Positions 38,101 through 53,100 of a stretch of DNA of 64,000 nucleotides are shown in pieces (positions within the stretch are counted from its first letter, which is position 1; every line of letters starts with the position of its first letter). The notes beneath the pieces are model-generated. The model made no database searches and was not told the DNA's origin. It worked only from the letters and a program-made list of their open reading frames with translations. The DNA lies in assembly GCF_032854445.1 (NCBI RefSeq), contig NC_088300.1, positions 47,175,682 to 47,239,681 of the forward strand, read 5' to 3'. Source of the DNA: Liolophura sinensis. Taxonomy: Eukaryota > Mollusca > Polyplacophora > Chitonida > Chitonidae. A program made the position numbers and the translations under genes.

Positions 38101-41100
38101 ACCGGGGCAGTGATTTTATAGACCTCCAGGAAGTAAATTATCAACTATATACATTCTACACGAATATGACTTCACCGACGTGTAACCTTTATGAACTTCC
38201 TGATATTGTCACAACACAAGCATATAATATCTGACACATGTAGGTCTTCATAAAGGCTATATAAGCTTCTATCACTCATATCATATTTCATTTTTTAACA
38301 TACAGCAATATTTTCCAGGGAACACACATGTTTTCCAGGGTTCCATAACAAATACTGATTAATTATCCCAAAGTGGTATGCTAATGGCAAACACATTAAT
38401 CCTTGTATGTACATGATGATGATCAGGGCTATTTTCATATACATGGGATGAACTGATAAATATGAGAACATGTATGTACATGTATTTTTAGAACTGGATT
38501 AATATATATATATATATATTATGTATAAGTAGAAAAATAGTGCATCTAATGTAGGATAGGTCAGAATGTTAATATAAGACATGCAGCCTTAAGCAAGGTA
38601 ACATACAAATTAATCCACTCTATATGTACTGATCAACAGCTGATGACAATAATCGCACTCCAAATCTCAATAGCATGCACACCATAACATGTACATACAT
38701 GTTTTATACCTGAACTCGGTATCTAGGCATGTGCGATCGACACCCATTGTAACCATGTGGCGGAGGATCCGTGTAAAAATCTGTCAGTACACATACATAA
38801 TAGTAGAAGCAAGAAGGATTTAATCAAAAGATGATGCTGTGAAAGGTAACGACTTATAATTATAAACCAGATACTGTAGCTCACGGCATGTTGCACACAC
38901 ATGGCGCTTCATGCCTGATATAACCTAAGTCCAAATCACAACTTTTGTAGTCTAGGTATACTTGTATGTAATAAACAGGTTTCAGTAACAGATATGCTCT
39001 TTGACGCATTGCGTGTGAGCTCAGAGGTTCCCACGAACACAAAAGATCCCCGGTCGTTTTAAGGCGAGGTTCTGGTTTCAGGCACGAGAAGTGGAGTCCT
39101 TAATAAGCGGGTGTTCGCGGCCTGCCGTTTGCTACAGAGAGGAGCCATGGAGAAGGGAATGACCAGGCCTTGGCTCAGCGTTTTCGACAGCTTGCCAACT
39201 CATGCATGATTGGGTGGCATGCTCTGGCAATAGAGGTTAATTAAGGGTTTGGATGTACTGGGGGGCATGTCAACCCAGTTCTGACAGCAGCAACCATCCA
39301 TTCCAGGTCACCAACATTCCCATGCAAAACACATGCAGCAGCTTTAAATATCTCTAACAGCTTCACAGGTTTCCTTAATAAATTTGGTTGGAAGTTACAT
39401 ACTGTGACAGGAATTGACAATTTTAAATTTATATCATCAGTGCGAGTTTCTGTATAAATTATCAGTGAGCATCTCAGACTATCACACGAATAGTACTTCA
39501 TCAATTTGTTCACACTCTTAAAAGATTTCAAACACATAAAGAAATATTTACTGTTTACAGAAAAAACCGAAAAGCTTTACGGAATGAATGATTATCGTCT
39601 AATGCCACGTCAAAAAAGCTTAAATGAACATTAATATATAGATGTACTCCTATGTTGGATTCACTGCATAAAAAAGACCTTCTGCTAACCTCATTTCAGT
39701 TTGTTAGTGATTAGGTATGTCTACTTCATGGAAGAAACAAGGTTAGTTATGAGGAACAGTGAATATATATATATATATATAAATGCGTGTGTATGAATAT
39801 GTAATGGGGTTGAAGGGATAAAATGGGTTAGTTCAGCATTTCAAAGACTTCCCAAGACCAGAAGGAATGTTATTTCAACCCCCTAACATGCGAAACTATT
39901 GTTGTTCATTCTGAAGTATAAATTCCCCTGCAAAAAAGTTAAAAAGATCATCTACATACAGAAAGAGTTATTCAATCAGGTTCTAGCATTTGGGGTCAAT
40001 TTTTCAAAATCCTTGAGTGCATAAAACTGCATAAACCTGTCTTGGCTGGGTTACATGCATGCCCTGAAAACATGGGGAGGGGGAGGGAATTAAATGGAAC
40101 AGCACCAAAGTCAAGTCAGTAATGATTGGTTAGGGATTAATATGAATCATTCCCAAAATAAAACTTTGTACCTTTACTGACATAACCAGAGTCTGTAGTC
40201 ACAGTGATGTGAAAGACGGACATTTGTTTTGTTTTTGTGTCATCACCAATGTCTCAGGCCACAACAGCTGAAAGGATAGAGAAGGAGAAACTGAACAATA
40301 TGACACATAATTGCACAACAACAAAAATAAAAACAGTTGTAGCCCAATTTCCCAAGAGAAAAAGAAAAAATAAACAAAAAAATGAACAGGAAATTGTACA
40401 CTGTAGAGCAGAGACATATTATACACACATCTACACAGAAAGAAGCTGAACAATGTAAAATTCCAGGCTAATCACAAACACTAACAGACACAAGATTATA
40501 AATAAACATACACAATATAACAGAAATACATAAAACTATTTTAAACAGATCTATGATACTTCAAAGAGAAAAACACTGAAAGTTCAAAAGCATCAAACAC
40601 AAGAGAATCGCTGAACATTAAAACATAAAAAAATTTTACTGGTACATGTAATTTAACTTTGCATAGTGTGTGGATGGCTTGAGTGTCCGAACCTCTCTGG
40701 CTGTCCTTCGTGTGCGTGTACATGTACACATATTTGATCAAAAGTACAGCTTAGCATTTCAAAACTCTCCCCCATATTATACTTAAATGTTGTCCATATC
40801 AGATTATATCAGACCAAAAATCTGATTATAAACTGTGTGAAGAATAAACCTAATGCATATCCAGCTTCAAACAACCGGCAGTAATAACATGTCTTTTCAA
40901 CAGCACACTGACTTCTGTGAATTCAATAAAAAAGGCATGTGAAGAAAAACACTAAAATATGAAACTTGACAAAGTTTGTATGGATAAATTCACATTTCCA
41001 TTTAAAATATGTCTAATGCGTGCAACTGTCAGTTTGGTGTATAGATCTGCATTGTGGCACCATCTGTGTATACGTATATGTAGTACATGGCAATTCACAG

Positions 41101-44100
41101 ATACTGTAGGCTTAATGTACGTTTGCACCATGATAATAGCCTGTCCCACTCACATGTATACTGTATGCACAGATGTAAGATACAGGGCAGCTGCTGCTTT
41201 ATCTCTGGCTGTCACGCATTCCACCCAAACCGCACCCACCCCACCCAGGGATCCCCAACCCTCATCCCACACATAATCTCACTCTCTCAGATTCATGACC
41301 TCACAAGTCTGATCACCCCTCCCCTGCTGACATGTCACAGAACAGTCAGGATTAGCTGTCTCATTTCATTCTCAGGTAAGTACAGTTTACCTAAGATCAA
41401 AGAGGAGCTAATTGACAGTGGGAGAAAGTCCAGGTGTATTAACAGTTATAATTAACCTGCCCCTTTGTCTGTAGACGGGGCCCTATAGGGTCCCAGGCCG
41501 CCATCTGGTCTGGAGGACAAGGCCTGAATAAACTGCATGGACAGGGGATAATTCTGCACCAGGGCTGTGAAAATCTCCTTAGTACTGAGAACACAGGCCT
41601 CACTCTCCAGCTGGTCACATCAGCAGATGGCCAAAACAATATTTAGAAAAAAAAAAAAGAAAAAAAAAAATAAACAAAGAATTTTTCACACTCCATAGGA
41701 TTTCAATTTAAATGTATACAGACAAGTAGATGTGTTCATGTCAATTTTTATAAAGGTAACCATACCTGTAAATCTCAAAGTAACTGAACTATTCAAAAAA
41801 CAAAAAACTCAAGCCCTCTTCATATGTTCTACATTCATTATTTTCCCATCAATTTTCTTCGGTGTCCTGTCACAGATGCTTCGTGTGTGGGGTATTTTTC
41901 AAGCAAAGGAATCTAGTTAGAGAAATTGACAGGAAAAAAAAATGGAAAATATAAACAGCTTTTAGGGAGCTCTTAGGAAAGGGGGGAAGCATGAACGACC
42001 ACATCAAGGTTGGGCTAGCCTGACCCCTGGTGAGGGAATCTGTCATGAGGGCACTGCTCAGCTTGTTTCACCAATATTATGGAATTAAATCAGAAAATGG
42101 AAAATCAATACAACTGATGCCATCACACTGGATTCCTTCCGAAAACCTTCTTGTTAAGCACAACATTTAATTGGTCCTGAGAGAGAGGCAAATACGAAGA
42201 TCAGTTAACTTGTGCCAATCAGCAATCACTCTTTACAACAGTGGGGGACCGACTATGTAACAAAATTCAATTAAACACAAACACTTGGCTCCAGCTATAC
42301 TTTGTCAGATTAAATTTAAGATTAACAGAAGTGTTAATATGCCTCTGTTGTTTTGTTAAAGCACCACAAGGACTGTATTACTCAATTTTCAGTAATACAA
42401 AGCCGCTGATTTTACAGCACTTGGACTGTGTCACATTTCTTACAGCACCACAAGGGCTGTGTCAATGATTTTACAGCACTACCATTTCAGACAACGGCTG
42501 TTCCACTGTTTTTTACTGCATTACAAGAACTGTGTCACCCATTTTACAGCACTACAAGGAGAAAAGCAAAAATGCACAATTATCTTGAATATCTTTTTCA
42601 TGATGACCCCTAAAAATGAAAAATCAAGTTGTACATGAGCGTTTCATTATTAAATTTGGCTTTCTACTGCAAAGGATTTAGCTACACACTCTGCAGGCTT
42701 TATAGCATGAATATGGCAAAACAAACTGCTGTGTGTGTTCGAGCAAGAGTGATTGGAGATAAGCTTGCAGTAAACAATGGCAGCCTAAGGTTCAAACAGA
42801 TAATATAGAGGGGTGCAGTTTGATCAGGCTGTGTGTCACCAAAGCCTACTCGCTAGGAGGGACAAACGGACGGGATAGCCCTAAACAAGCCTCTTCCCTC
42901 CAGCCTGGCATTTTAAACTGCTGCGCAGACCAAGGGTAATGATCCTCCAAGAGCCCACAACAAACAATCACCTTCAGCTCCAGACACAAATAAACCACTC
43001 AAACTACTGTCTCCTCCCCAGGAAATTACTTCGCAATTTCTGCCTACCTCCCCCCCCCACCCAAAATCAACTCCACAAAAAATAAGTCCAGGCTGCGTAT
43101 CTGTCAGAATGACCATTTTAAAGATGAAGTGCAGTATGAGGGATAAATGTAGGACACATGCTGATCAGCCATGAGCTAGTATTATAAGTGCTTTGCCAGC
43201 CCACTCGCCTTCCCATTGTTATGCATGCTTGTGGAAACAGCTTGTCACTGTGAGCTATTCTAGGAAATCAAGATAGCGCAGTAATGGGTTACTGTTATAC
43301 CCATAATACACAAACACTATAAAATTACTGCTCTAACGAGATATCGTTATCAAATAAAATGAACAAGCTTTGATGGCAAGCATACTACATCACCAATTTC
43401 TCTTTTTATCCCACTCCCCCTCCCCTTTCTTCTCAGATGACTCTGGTATCTGCATCTGGAGACAGAAATTTAGCACTGCAGTCAGAATATGCAAACTGGC
43501 ATGCCTGCAGTATGTGTGAGAGCTAGCTGTTTTAATCACTGGTTATATTCCAGGCTCGTCAGATGATATTTAATGCTGACGCAGGCACACGCCCGCTGGT
43601 GACGTCAGTTGTTGCTAACTATAGCACAGGGTGGTGTAGGGGACTGAGGCAGACTGGAGCAGCGGTCATCCTCAATTAAACACAGGTCAACCTCCATTAC
43701 TGCTTTCCTCTTAATAATCCTACCAAATTCAAGTTACAATGTAGAAAACAAATATATATAAATATAAACATACATAAATAAAGGGAAAATATCTCCAGGT
43801 GTAGAATCTAGGCTAGATCAATAGCCAACCGCATTTGAAGTATGATTTGGCGAATTAAAGAATATGAGTGAGTGAGTGAGTGCTTGGGGTTTAACGTCGT
43901 TTAAAGAATATGAATGTTTCATTTTATATTTATGGGTATGAATGATAGAAACTTCATGTTTTCTTGGGTGAAAATAATAAGAAAAATGGTTTTAAAAAAT
44001 TAACAAAAAAAGTATGGGTTCTTGGCAAAGTGGAATTAAAAACTTCTCCATGAATATTTATAGAGCAAATTGTCCATTATACATAATTTAAATAATATGT

Positions 44101-47100
44101 TCTGTGAAATATTTATGTATACAGGTACCCCACTGGATGACAAAGCCTAATTTATTGGGCCCACTTAAGTTGAAGGAGTACAGATGTTTTCAGAATGTGT
44201 GTGACAATGCAGATATACAGGGCTAACTGTGAACAGCAACAGAGTTGCATTCATACAGGACAATAGCCTACCAAGGCAATGTGAATTAGCTTTTAAATTT
44301 ATTTGTTGGGGGAAGTGAATGGCCAATAAACCTGCACTCAACTGCTGGTACGAAATCACAGCAGGCGAAGGTATCAAAACACCCCTGGCTACAACAACGA
44401 CGAAGACATGCCACAAGAGGGGTCAGCACTCAGGGCCAACATTAGCTGAATAGGGCCCCTCATCAGCCGTGTGGCTGCACCCGATAGGGTGGAGACATAG
44501 TCTTCCATCTACAGCAGCAGTGATGGAGCCCAGAGAAGGGGAGAGGATTTGAAGGCCACACAAACCCGTGGTGCAAAGCTGATAACGGGTGACTGCCATT
44601 GTATGGCTGGCTTCATCCTCCATAATTAATACACGACTCTGGCGTTGCCATAGCGACAATTACTCACATGGCTGTAGCCAAATTAAAAGCTATTATTTTC
44701 TGAGGGGGAAACATTTCAATTTCTGCTGAAGAGTCCTAAATTACTTAAAAGCCAAGAGGAGCAGCACTGGGTGTCTACAATCAGTTACCAGATTTTCACA
44801 TTCTCACGCACACTAGTAGCAGTGTGGGGCTGAAAAGAGAGTAACAAACCTCTTGTATGTGACTCCATTAGGAGGTCTGTCAGTTCAATTACACCCTGAT
44901 ACTCATTGTTTCCCAGCACACTGCAGTTTGCCACAGTGACGAGTTCTAGCACAATAATAATGCAATCCATAAAGAGTCCTCATTTGATTCACTTAGCTAA
45001 ATAAAATATACTTTTTCCCCCGAAAATCAGGATAAATCCTTCTAATTAGGCACAGTATTTTTTCATTAGCCTCGTTTAGCATACATAAATAATTGTACTG
45101 AGCAACCGAAAATAAAAGGCAAAGGGGCATTGCTGTCTTATAAACATAAATGTAGAGTAAGACTGTTTAATATTGGTATTGCTTTAATTGTTATTCTTTC
45201 TCTCGGATCCCTTGTTTTCTAGCGTGGCGTCAGGATTTGACCATGTAAGGGATGTTAATAATTGCAGTTCCCACAATAGCTAGGCTGCCAGCGGGCAAGC
45301 AAGCATCCCGTCTATCTGGGAGCCCAAATGTTTGGGTAGGGGATGCTTCAGACTGACCACGGGAACAGTCACAAGTGTTTGAACTGACCAAAGAGCCTGC
45401 CACAAAGCACATTGTCTGCAGCACCCAAGACAAATGTGGGGAGCCCTGCTTAGGAAGACCTTCATCGTCTTCAACACAGGAAGGCCGTTAAAGGGAGACT
45501 GTTCATGAAGGAAGCCAAAATCCCTTTGGCTAAGGTTCCTATCACAACTGGGCTTCCAGTCGGCCACCATCAAAGGCAGGATGCCAGTGGTGGTGGGTTG
45601 ATGAAAGCAGTCAAGGTTTTACTGAGTAGCAGGGAGATCTACCCTAACTTAATCTCGCCCGTGATTCCATTACTTCCCTAGTCACACAGATGGACAAATT
45701 TCCCGCACACTGCCCTCTACACGGAATAAGAAAACTGGGTTAAATGGACAGTCAGAGAAAGTTTACTACCTTCAGTTGAACGCCTGCATATCCTTGAGGT
45801 GGCTGCATGAAAGCAATTGATTAAATCAACACTGGCACACTGAAACAGCAGATTAATTCAAAGAGAAATTGTTCTACAGATTAGTCCTTTTTGGTTGGCG
45901 GCAGGGAAGATCTAAGAGGAACAATACTGCAATAAGCTTCAACTTGCTTCACTAACTAGAACCACTGCAGGCAGTCACACTTAGTCCTGCATTTCATCTT
46001 GTCTACTTTTTGCTACTTGTAATTCCACAATAAAAAAAGACATCCAAAATGGCTGAATTCTGATAACAGATAGCATACATGACAAATAACACCAAGTTAT
46101 ATCGAAAGAATAAATTGTGGGCAATAATGAATGGCAAATTGTCAAGTATTTATTTATTTATTATTGAATTGGTGTTTGATGTTGTTTGCATGAATAATTT
46201 CTTGTAACGCAATCTCCCCACCCCCCATAAAATACTTTATTACATACATACATATACATAACGTAAGCTGAATACTGAGTACACCACTTCTTCAACTCCT
46301 GTGGGTATCTATAAAAGTACACCTAACCTGCAAATAGCAAAATAATATCACATTCAAGAATTGAAGTGGGACCAATGCCCAGCCTTAGCAATGTACCTAA
46401 ATCTAGAGCTTAAATTTAACACTTGACACACCTGCTTCATTAACGAGGCACTAAAATAATCCACCTGGCCAAATTCTGCAATTAACCGCACTAGGTAGAA
46501 GCATATCCAGTAAGTCTGAACTGAATCAAGTCTGGCTAATCGTGATGCCATTAGTTGGCATTTCTCCGGCTTCCATCAACATAATAATCTCATTAGGGGG
46601 CCGGATGGCATTCAGGTGTGCCAGGTAGTTGGCCCGTCTGACGATGTAGATGCTCGGTCATGTGAACAGGTCTTATTGTTCTCCTACAAGAACATTATAC
46701 CTGCCCCTCGGGGTGAGGGGAAACTCCCTGATCCACCCTGCCCCACATTGGCAAAAGCCACAAGGACATGTTAGCATGCCCACTGCACAATTGTCCACAT
46801 ACACGCTGAAGCCATTTTCCTTTATTCAAACAGAATTAAATAATTAAGCAGGTAAAAGCTTCCTGTCTTTCTCTATCTCAACCTAGTCTGCATCTCACAG
46901 GCAACATTTACCCGAGAACAAAAACACTGTCAAAGAACAAAGGAAATTCAACATTTACCTGAAACTCAACTGCAGTTATGGACTGCAAGAAAAGCTATAT
47001 TTAATGTACATGTACAGGCAATTTGTCATGGACAAGGCTCCATACAGTTGCTCTGAAAGTAGTGATGTGAATGTTTAAGCTTCAGGTACAAATGTTTAAC

Positions 47101-50100
47101 AGAGTGGAATCAAACTGCATAAATTGACACATCTATCACCTTTAAATACTATCTGCCTTGACTTGCCTTGTTGCTGTTAGCAGGAAATCCCATATGAACT
47201 CCAGAGATGTGCAGCTCAGAGATACCTGATTTCCAAGAGAAGATGACGATTTTTTTGTCCTTGTTTATGGGTCAATGTGTACCCTGGCAAGACAGACAGG
47301 CTGTCTGTGGCACCTGAGGTGACCGGATTAACACGGAGCTGTTAACCCCTTCAGAAATATTGATGAAATGATTGATCTGGATCAGAAAACTGTTAGTCAA
47401 TTAGACCCGGCTATTCACACAGGCCCCCAGCCTTACCGGCAGTCATTGATTTCGTGTAAACGTCATTGGCCAGACCACTGTTCGTAAATTCCCCTATGAT
47501 GCCACAAATATAAACACAGCACAGATAATGCCTGGAGTTCTAATGTAGTAACCTGAGAGATGAGCCAAAGCACATGTTCTCGCTTCTGATTCAGTCCAAA
47601 AAAAAAAAAAAAGCAACACACTGCACACACTCAAAGGGCTATAGTTTTCGCTATTTTTCACAGCAACAATAACAGCCATAATAGTGACACTGATGACCAT
47701 GAAAACAATGCATCACAATAACTCAACTGACATGTGTATTATTTTGAAATTTTTGAAATGGCAACTGTTTTGTTAACTACTTAATTTATATTATGTGCGT
47801 GTGTGTGAATATGTGGATTTGTTACTGTGGTAAATGCAGTTTCTATTTGTCCTATCTAATCAGAGAAAGCAGAATATTAAAATCTGCCCACTCTTGCACT
47901 CATCGCACAGCAGAACATTGGTTATTGCTATTTCATATCTGTCATGTTGGTAAAAGGTCAGAAGGTTGGGGGTGCCAGTGTTCAGACAGCTTGGGTGGTG
48001 GACACAGCGTGGAGGTGGACGGAGGAGAACAACCACCGAGCTGTTTCAATATTCATCCAGCTCATCTCTGGGCTATTTTGGAGACCCAAGCGGAAAAGAA
48101 CAAGTCTCCAGAGGCCTGTGCATATAATGAAGATGCATCTTTATGATTTCTGGCTGTCTCAGCAGACCCAGCAAAATGAGTAAGGAATTGAGCTGGTTGT
48201 GGGATGGTCTTAAGCTACCATGGTACTCCACCTTGTGTGAGAGGCCAATATGCGAAATTTCCCTGTCTTATCACATATGCACTTAGACACATGTACACCA
48301 AGACAGGCATATGTATGACATTCTGCATGTATGATACATATAAATACCTTCTGACAGGTTAAGTTGAACACAAGCATCATAAAACACTGTTTTATACACA
48401 ATGTGCGCAATATTTTTTTCTTCAAAGCCAGTATCCTTCAGTCTTAGACATTAAGCATTTTTGCATATTATGCAGGTACATGTAGTGTATGCATGTTTAT
48501 GATTGAAAGTTCATCTGGAATATACATGTACATATGTTTATTGTATCTCCAGCTGTTACAGTTAGGGATTTTTTTAATATTATTTTTATGCAATATAACT
48601 AGCATAGTAAAACATGTATACAGTATATGAGATCCTCCAGGGAATAAATAACATACCAATGTAAAGTGCTTACGTCCTACAAATTGATATCAGCGCTGTA
48701 CAAGAACAAACATGTGCAAGAATTTTGGCTAGGATTTCAAAGCGCAAGAGAATATTATGGTGTGTTCAGAACTGGTGTTGGCTTTTAAATCAGGCAGACA
48801 AAAGGGTTATCTCTGGCAACCCAACCATGCGGATTAAAAAGTGAGGGCAAAATACAAGTTAGTACAAGTATGTCTACAAGCCGGTAATGTGTTTTTCTAA
48901 TGGCATTTTAAGTACATGACTGGAGTAAATTTTACATTGTGTTTGAAGATTATGCCAGTAACAGACAAGGAGAATAATGTACTGATTTCAGTGCATGCTT
49001 GTAGATCAGCTAGATCTTTCTTTATGTAAATATATTAACTGAAACATGTGGATTACATAGAAGAAAAAAAACTGCTAGGTGTTTTAGCCTGGAGTAAAAA
49101 GCCACATGGCAGAAAATTTAGACCTCCGGTTACATGTAGGATGAAATAAAACAGAAGGTTTGAGGTGTGTAACTTGTTCTGCTGCACACTCTACGTTGTG
49201 GCCTGTGATTTTGACAGAGGCCCTACCAGTCATAGGTCAATCTGGCCATTTAATCAAGAGCTGTCAGAAAAAGGCCCGCAATTAAAGCTGATCATAGCCA
49301 TCATTCTCCTCCTGTAAAGGTACCCCAACACGGAAAGACAAAGCCATAATGAGCTCTGACAGAACGGTGTTAATTTCATTCAACAGTATTCAGCAGACAG
49401 CCCTATATTAGCTGCTAATGAGCTCTGGCTATTACTTAAACAATGCCACAGACGTAAAGATGTAAACTTACTTTGCTGGAACTAACAACATCACCCTGAT
49501 AACAAATATACACAGAAGAATGAATTTCTCTAAGTTTTAGAATGAATTTCTCTAAGTTTTAGTCATGTAAGTTTTGCTCAAATGACACATCATCATATGC
49601 TTCATCAAACTGACACACGAGCATTAATAAATCACATGTACATGTGGTTCTCACTTCTGGCAATATTAAGATGTAAGTAAGTACTACTACTAAACATGTA
49701 GCTAATAGGAGCAATCAAACCTTTGAAATACAAATCTGAATGAACTGTAATAGTAAATTACAATGAAACAATCTGGGACTACACAATCAATTCGTGAGAG
49801 TGGATATTTGCAACGTTGAATGCATGAAAAAAACTAAAATGTTTCACTATTTATTTTCTCTTTCAAGAATTAATTTTCTGGACTAGACTTTAGCGTGGAG
49901 CAAACTGACAAACTCATTTTTTATCCACATGTCCTTTACCCACCACCCCAGACAGACACATAAATTACCAAGGACATGTACATGTATATGGTTCATTGTT
50001 GTAGGCCGAACACCTCTCTTTTGTGTGCACCAATGTTAGTTTAATAAATAAACATAATCAGCGAGTTGTGCAACAAACGATGGGACTGTTTCCCAGTGCA

Positions 50101-53100
50101 TGTTCTAATTTACAGGGATGTAGTTGGTTGTCGATATACAGCCAGCAAACAGTTCTATCCCTTTCCCTTTCCTGTGCCATTATGTAACTAGGTAGGGAGT
50201 AAGGCTGGTGCGTGGGGTACATACATAGGCAGCAGAGAGGACAACTGGCCCTTGTACGCCTGGGCCTGGGTTGACAGCCGCTAGGGAGAGCCATCAGACT
50301 GTCTACTGCTAATCTACCATCCACTAACTCTGCACACACACCTACACCCGCAGTACTCACACAAAGGAGATCGCTGACGATCAAAATTAATTTCCTCTTC
50401 ATGATTGTGTGCAGAAGCTGTGAGCCTGATGGCCCAGTTAAAGAATGACAAGCAGCCTACGTCGTACCTGGCAGGACTTAAGGTGTGCAATGAATTTATA
50501 CTGATTGTCCACGATATCAAATCTCTGTAGCATTATAAGCTGCCACTGGAGGGTAATTTATTTTATTGCACAGCCCCACCCACTCATCATCACTGGGAAA
50601 AGCAGTATAATGTTGAGGGGCACAAAGTCAACCAGCCAGAAAACGAAAGAGTGCATTTTTCATTCCCATATTTTTTTTTCTATTTTTGTTTTCTTTGTCT
50701 TTTTATATATTTTTTTTCCCTTTTCATAGCAAACCATTGACCAGTATGATATTCCATCAGATTTCAGTTCTGCATAAAACTGCAGAATTAGCTGAGCCAG
50801 TGCTGCGAGCCACCTGGCCATACTGGCGCAGTAGACAAAGGCCTGATACGCAGCCCTGGGCATAAAAGAGATGCTTCTATTATCACCTGGTATCTGCGAT
50901 GCTGACAGCTCTAGGTAAACACCGAGACTGCCTTAGCCTTCGTGGACACTATCTGCAGCTACGCCTAGCACTCCACCTACCTCCTAATTCAAATCAGTCC
51001 CCACCAGGTAAGCTGTAAGAGCCTGACTCTCCAAGGCTACCCCCTGGCACACAATGCAGGTATATGGAGAGCTATTAACCGTTACAAACTAGACAGGATA
51101 AAATCTTGCTGGTCTCATGTTACAGCTGCTTGGGCTAGGGCCCCCTAACACCTAACCTGCCCTTTCCCTCAGGCTACTTTGTTCTCTAGAAAACCTAACC
51201 TGGGCTGGGCCTTTTGTAGCAGAGTACTAAAACTCATCACCTTTGCCATGTTTACTGGTGCCAAATGCCACCTGCTTTTGTCACCTATTACACACGGATC
51301 ACATGTCTTGATCAAAACATGCTATAACACTGAGACACATGTACTAATGAGTGTTAACATTACTACAGCTTTAAACTCAAACAGAAATAGAATTAGAGTA
51401 CTTCTAAACATAAAACACCTACAATGGAAAGAGAATGTCCATTGACTGCAATGGTTACATGTTCTGCTGCTCAATGTTGTCACAAAGTGCCAACCATTGT
51501 GAACAAAGCCATGGAAAAGGACAGTACAATGCTTGACCAAAGTTGTGAAAATTACTACATACCTACGTCGGACAATGCCATTGGGGAGTCTGGAAGGGGT
51601 TTGTGGTTCATCGCTAAAAATAGACAGAAAAATTGCAAAACTTAAAGAAATGTAACACAACAAGAACAAGCAAATAAAGAGACAAAACACCTGCAGAATT
51701 GGGAAATGAGGGGGTGTGACAGATGTGTGATAAAAATCAACTAAGTCTACTCTCTGGAAACAGAAAAGCCACTTACAGAGCAAAGAAATATTTAAACATA
51801 GTTGAATACAAACATTTTATCTGGGATGGCTGAAAGCTTTCTAAGCCTACCACACCACACGTCTGCATTTTGAGTAATCTGATTTTGATTTTCTTCATAC
51901 TGTATGAACGTCTACTATAAAGCGCTAGGCCTGTTCTACAAATACGTACATGTAGGCAGAGTGCAGTACAAGAGCATGTATATTCTCAGTCAAAACAGGA
52001 TATTCAGTATATGTGTGCATATCAACATGGAAGTCTAGCAGGGCTGCTATGTGTACAAATATGACAGTAATATCACATTCAAAACCATTGGAAAGAAAAC
52101 AACAAAAGAAAAAGAAGGAAAAACAAATGTACTACACTAGGGTAAAGTAATTCAACATATCTGACGAAACAAAGCTGTGCTATATAGCCTGCTAATATCA
52201 ACATTAAATACATGTGCATGTTCATGTACGCCAGTGTTACTAGTACATATAAAACATTTTCTGTCAACACTATGTACCGCAACATGATATCAAATTCCTA
52301 CATATCCATCCAAATGACTGGTGTTTTTTGCAGGACAAGCTATCCCATGGTTGACGCCCCTCTTTCTTCTCCACAGATGGGCTCCACCATTAGATTCACT
52401 GAACTGGTTAGCAATTAGAAAATTGCTCTAGCTTTTTCAACCTAGTGATGAAGAAGAGGTCCTCACTGAAGAAAGAGCACCTTTTTTGCTCAAGCACTTT
52501 TCACCAGTATAAACTTTGTCCACTAAATGCTGAAAAAGATACTTTTTCCACAAATGTTACCTCCCACAGACAACAGCAAACAGAGACAAGGACGGACTGA
52601 CATAATATATTGAGCTATCTGGTCTCTGACAAGTACTTCTCCTATAATATGACCAATAATAATGCATTAAAATCAAAAAAAGATGAGCAGTTCATATCAG
52701 CTCATCCTTCAGCATATTACACAATATGGCCATCGTTCTCACGTGTAATAACCTAATAGGCTCATGTGTTCCAGATGATGATCAACACATTACACATTGC
52801 AAAAATCGCAATTTTTAATTTGTAAATTGTCATTGGGGCATCATTAGCCAAAACCTCTTTAGTTTTTATGAAGCTGATATTAAAAAGCTCCAGCCATCTG
52901 GCTTAATGGAAATGATCGCGGTTGTTGTCAGAACTAAGAGGCCTATACACCTTACATTGTAGGTATATTGACCTGTCTGACAAGAGCTCTATCCATTGTT
53001 TACAGCTTAGCTGCCTCAATAGGATACTTCCTACCTGCACTGTCAGTTTGCCATCACACTAACTATAATAATACCTCGTCAATTAACAATACTGTCAACT

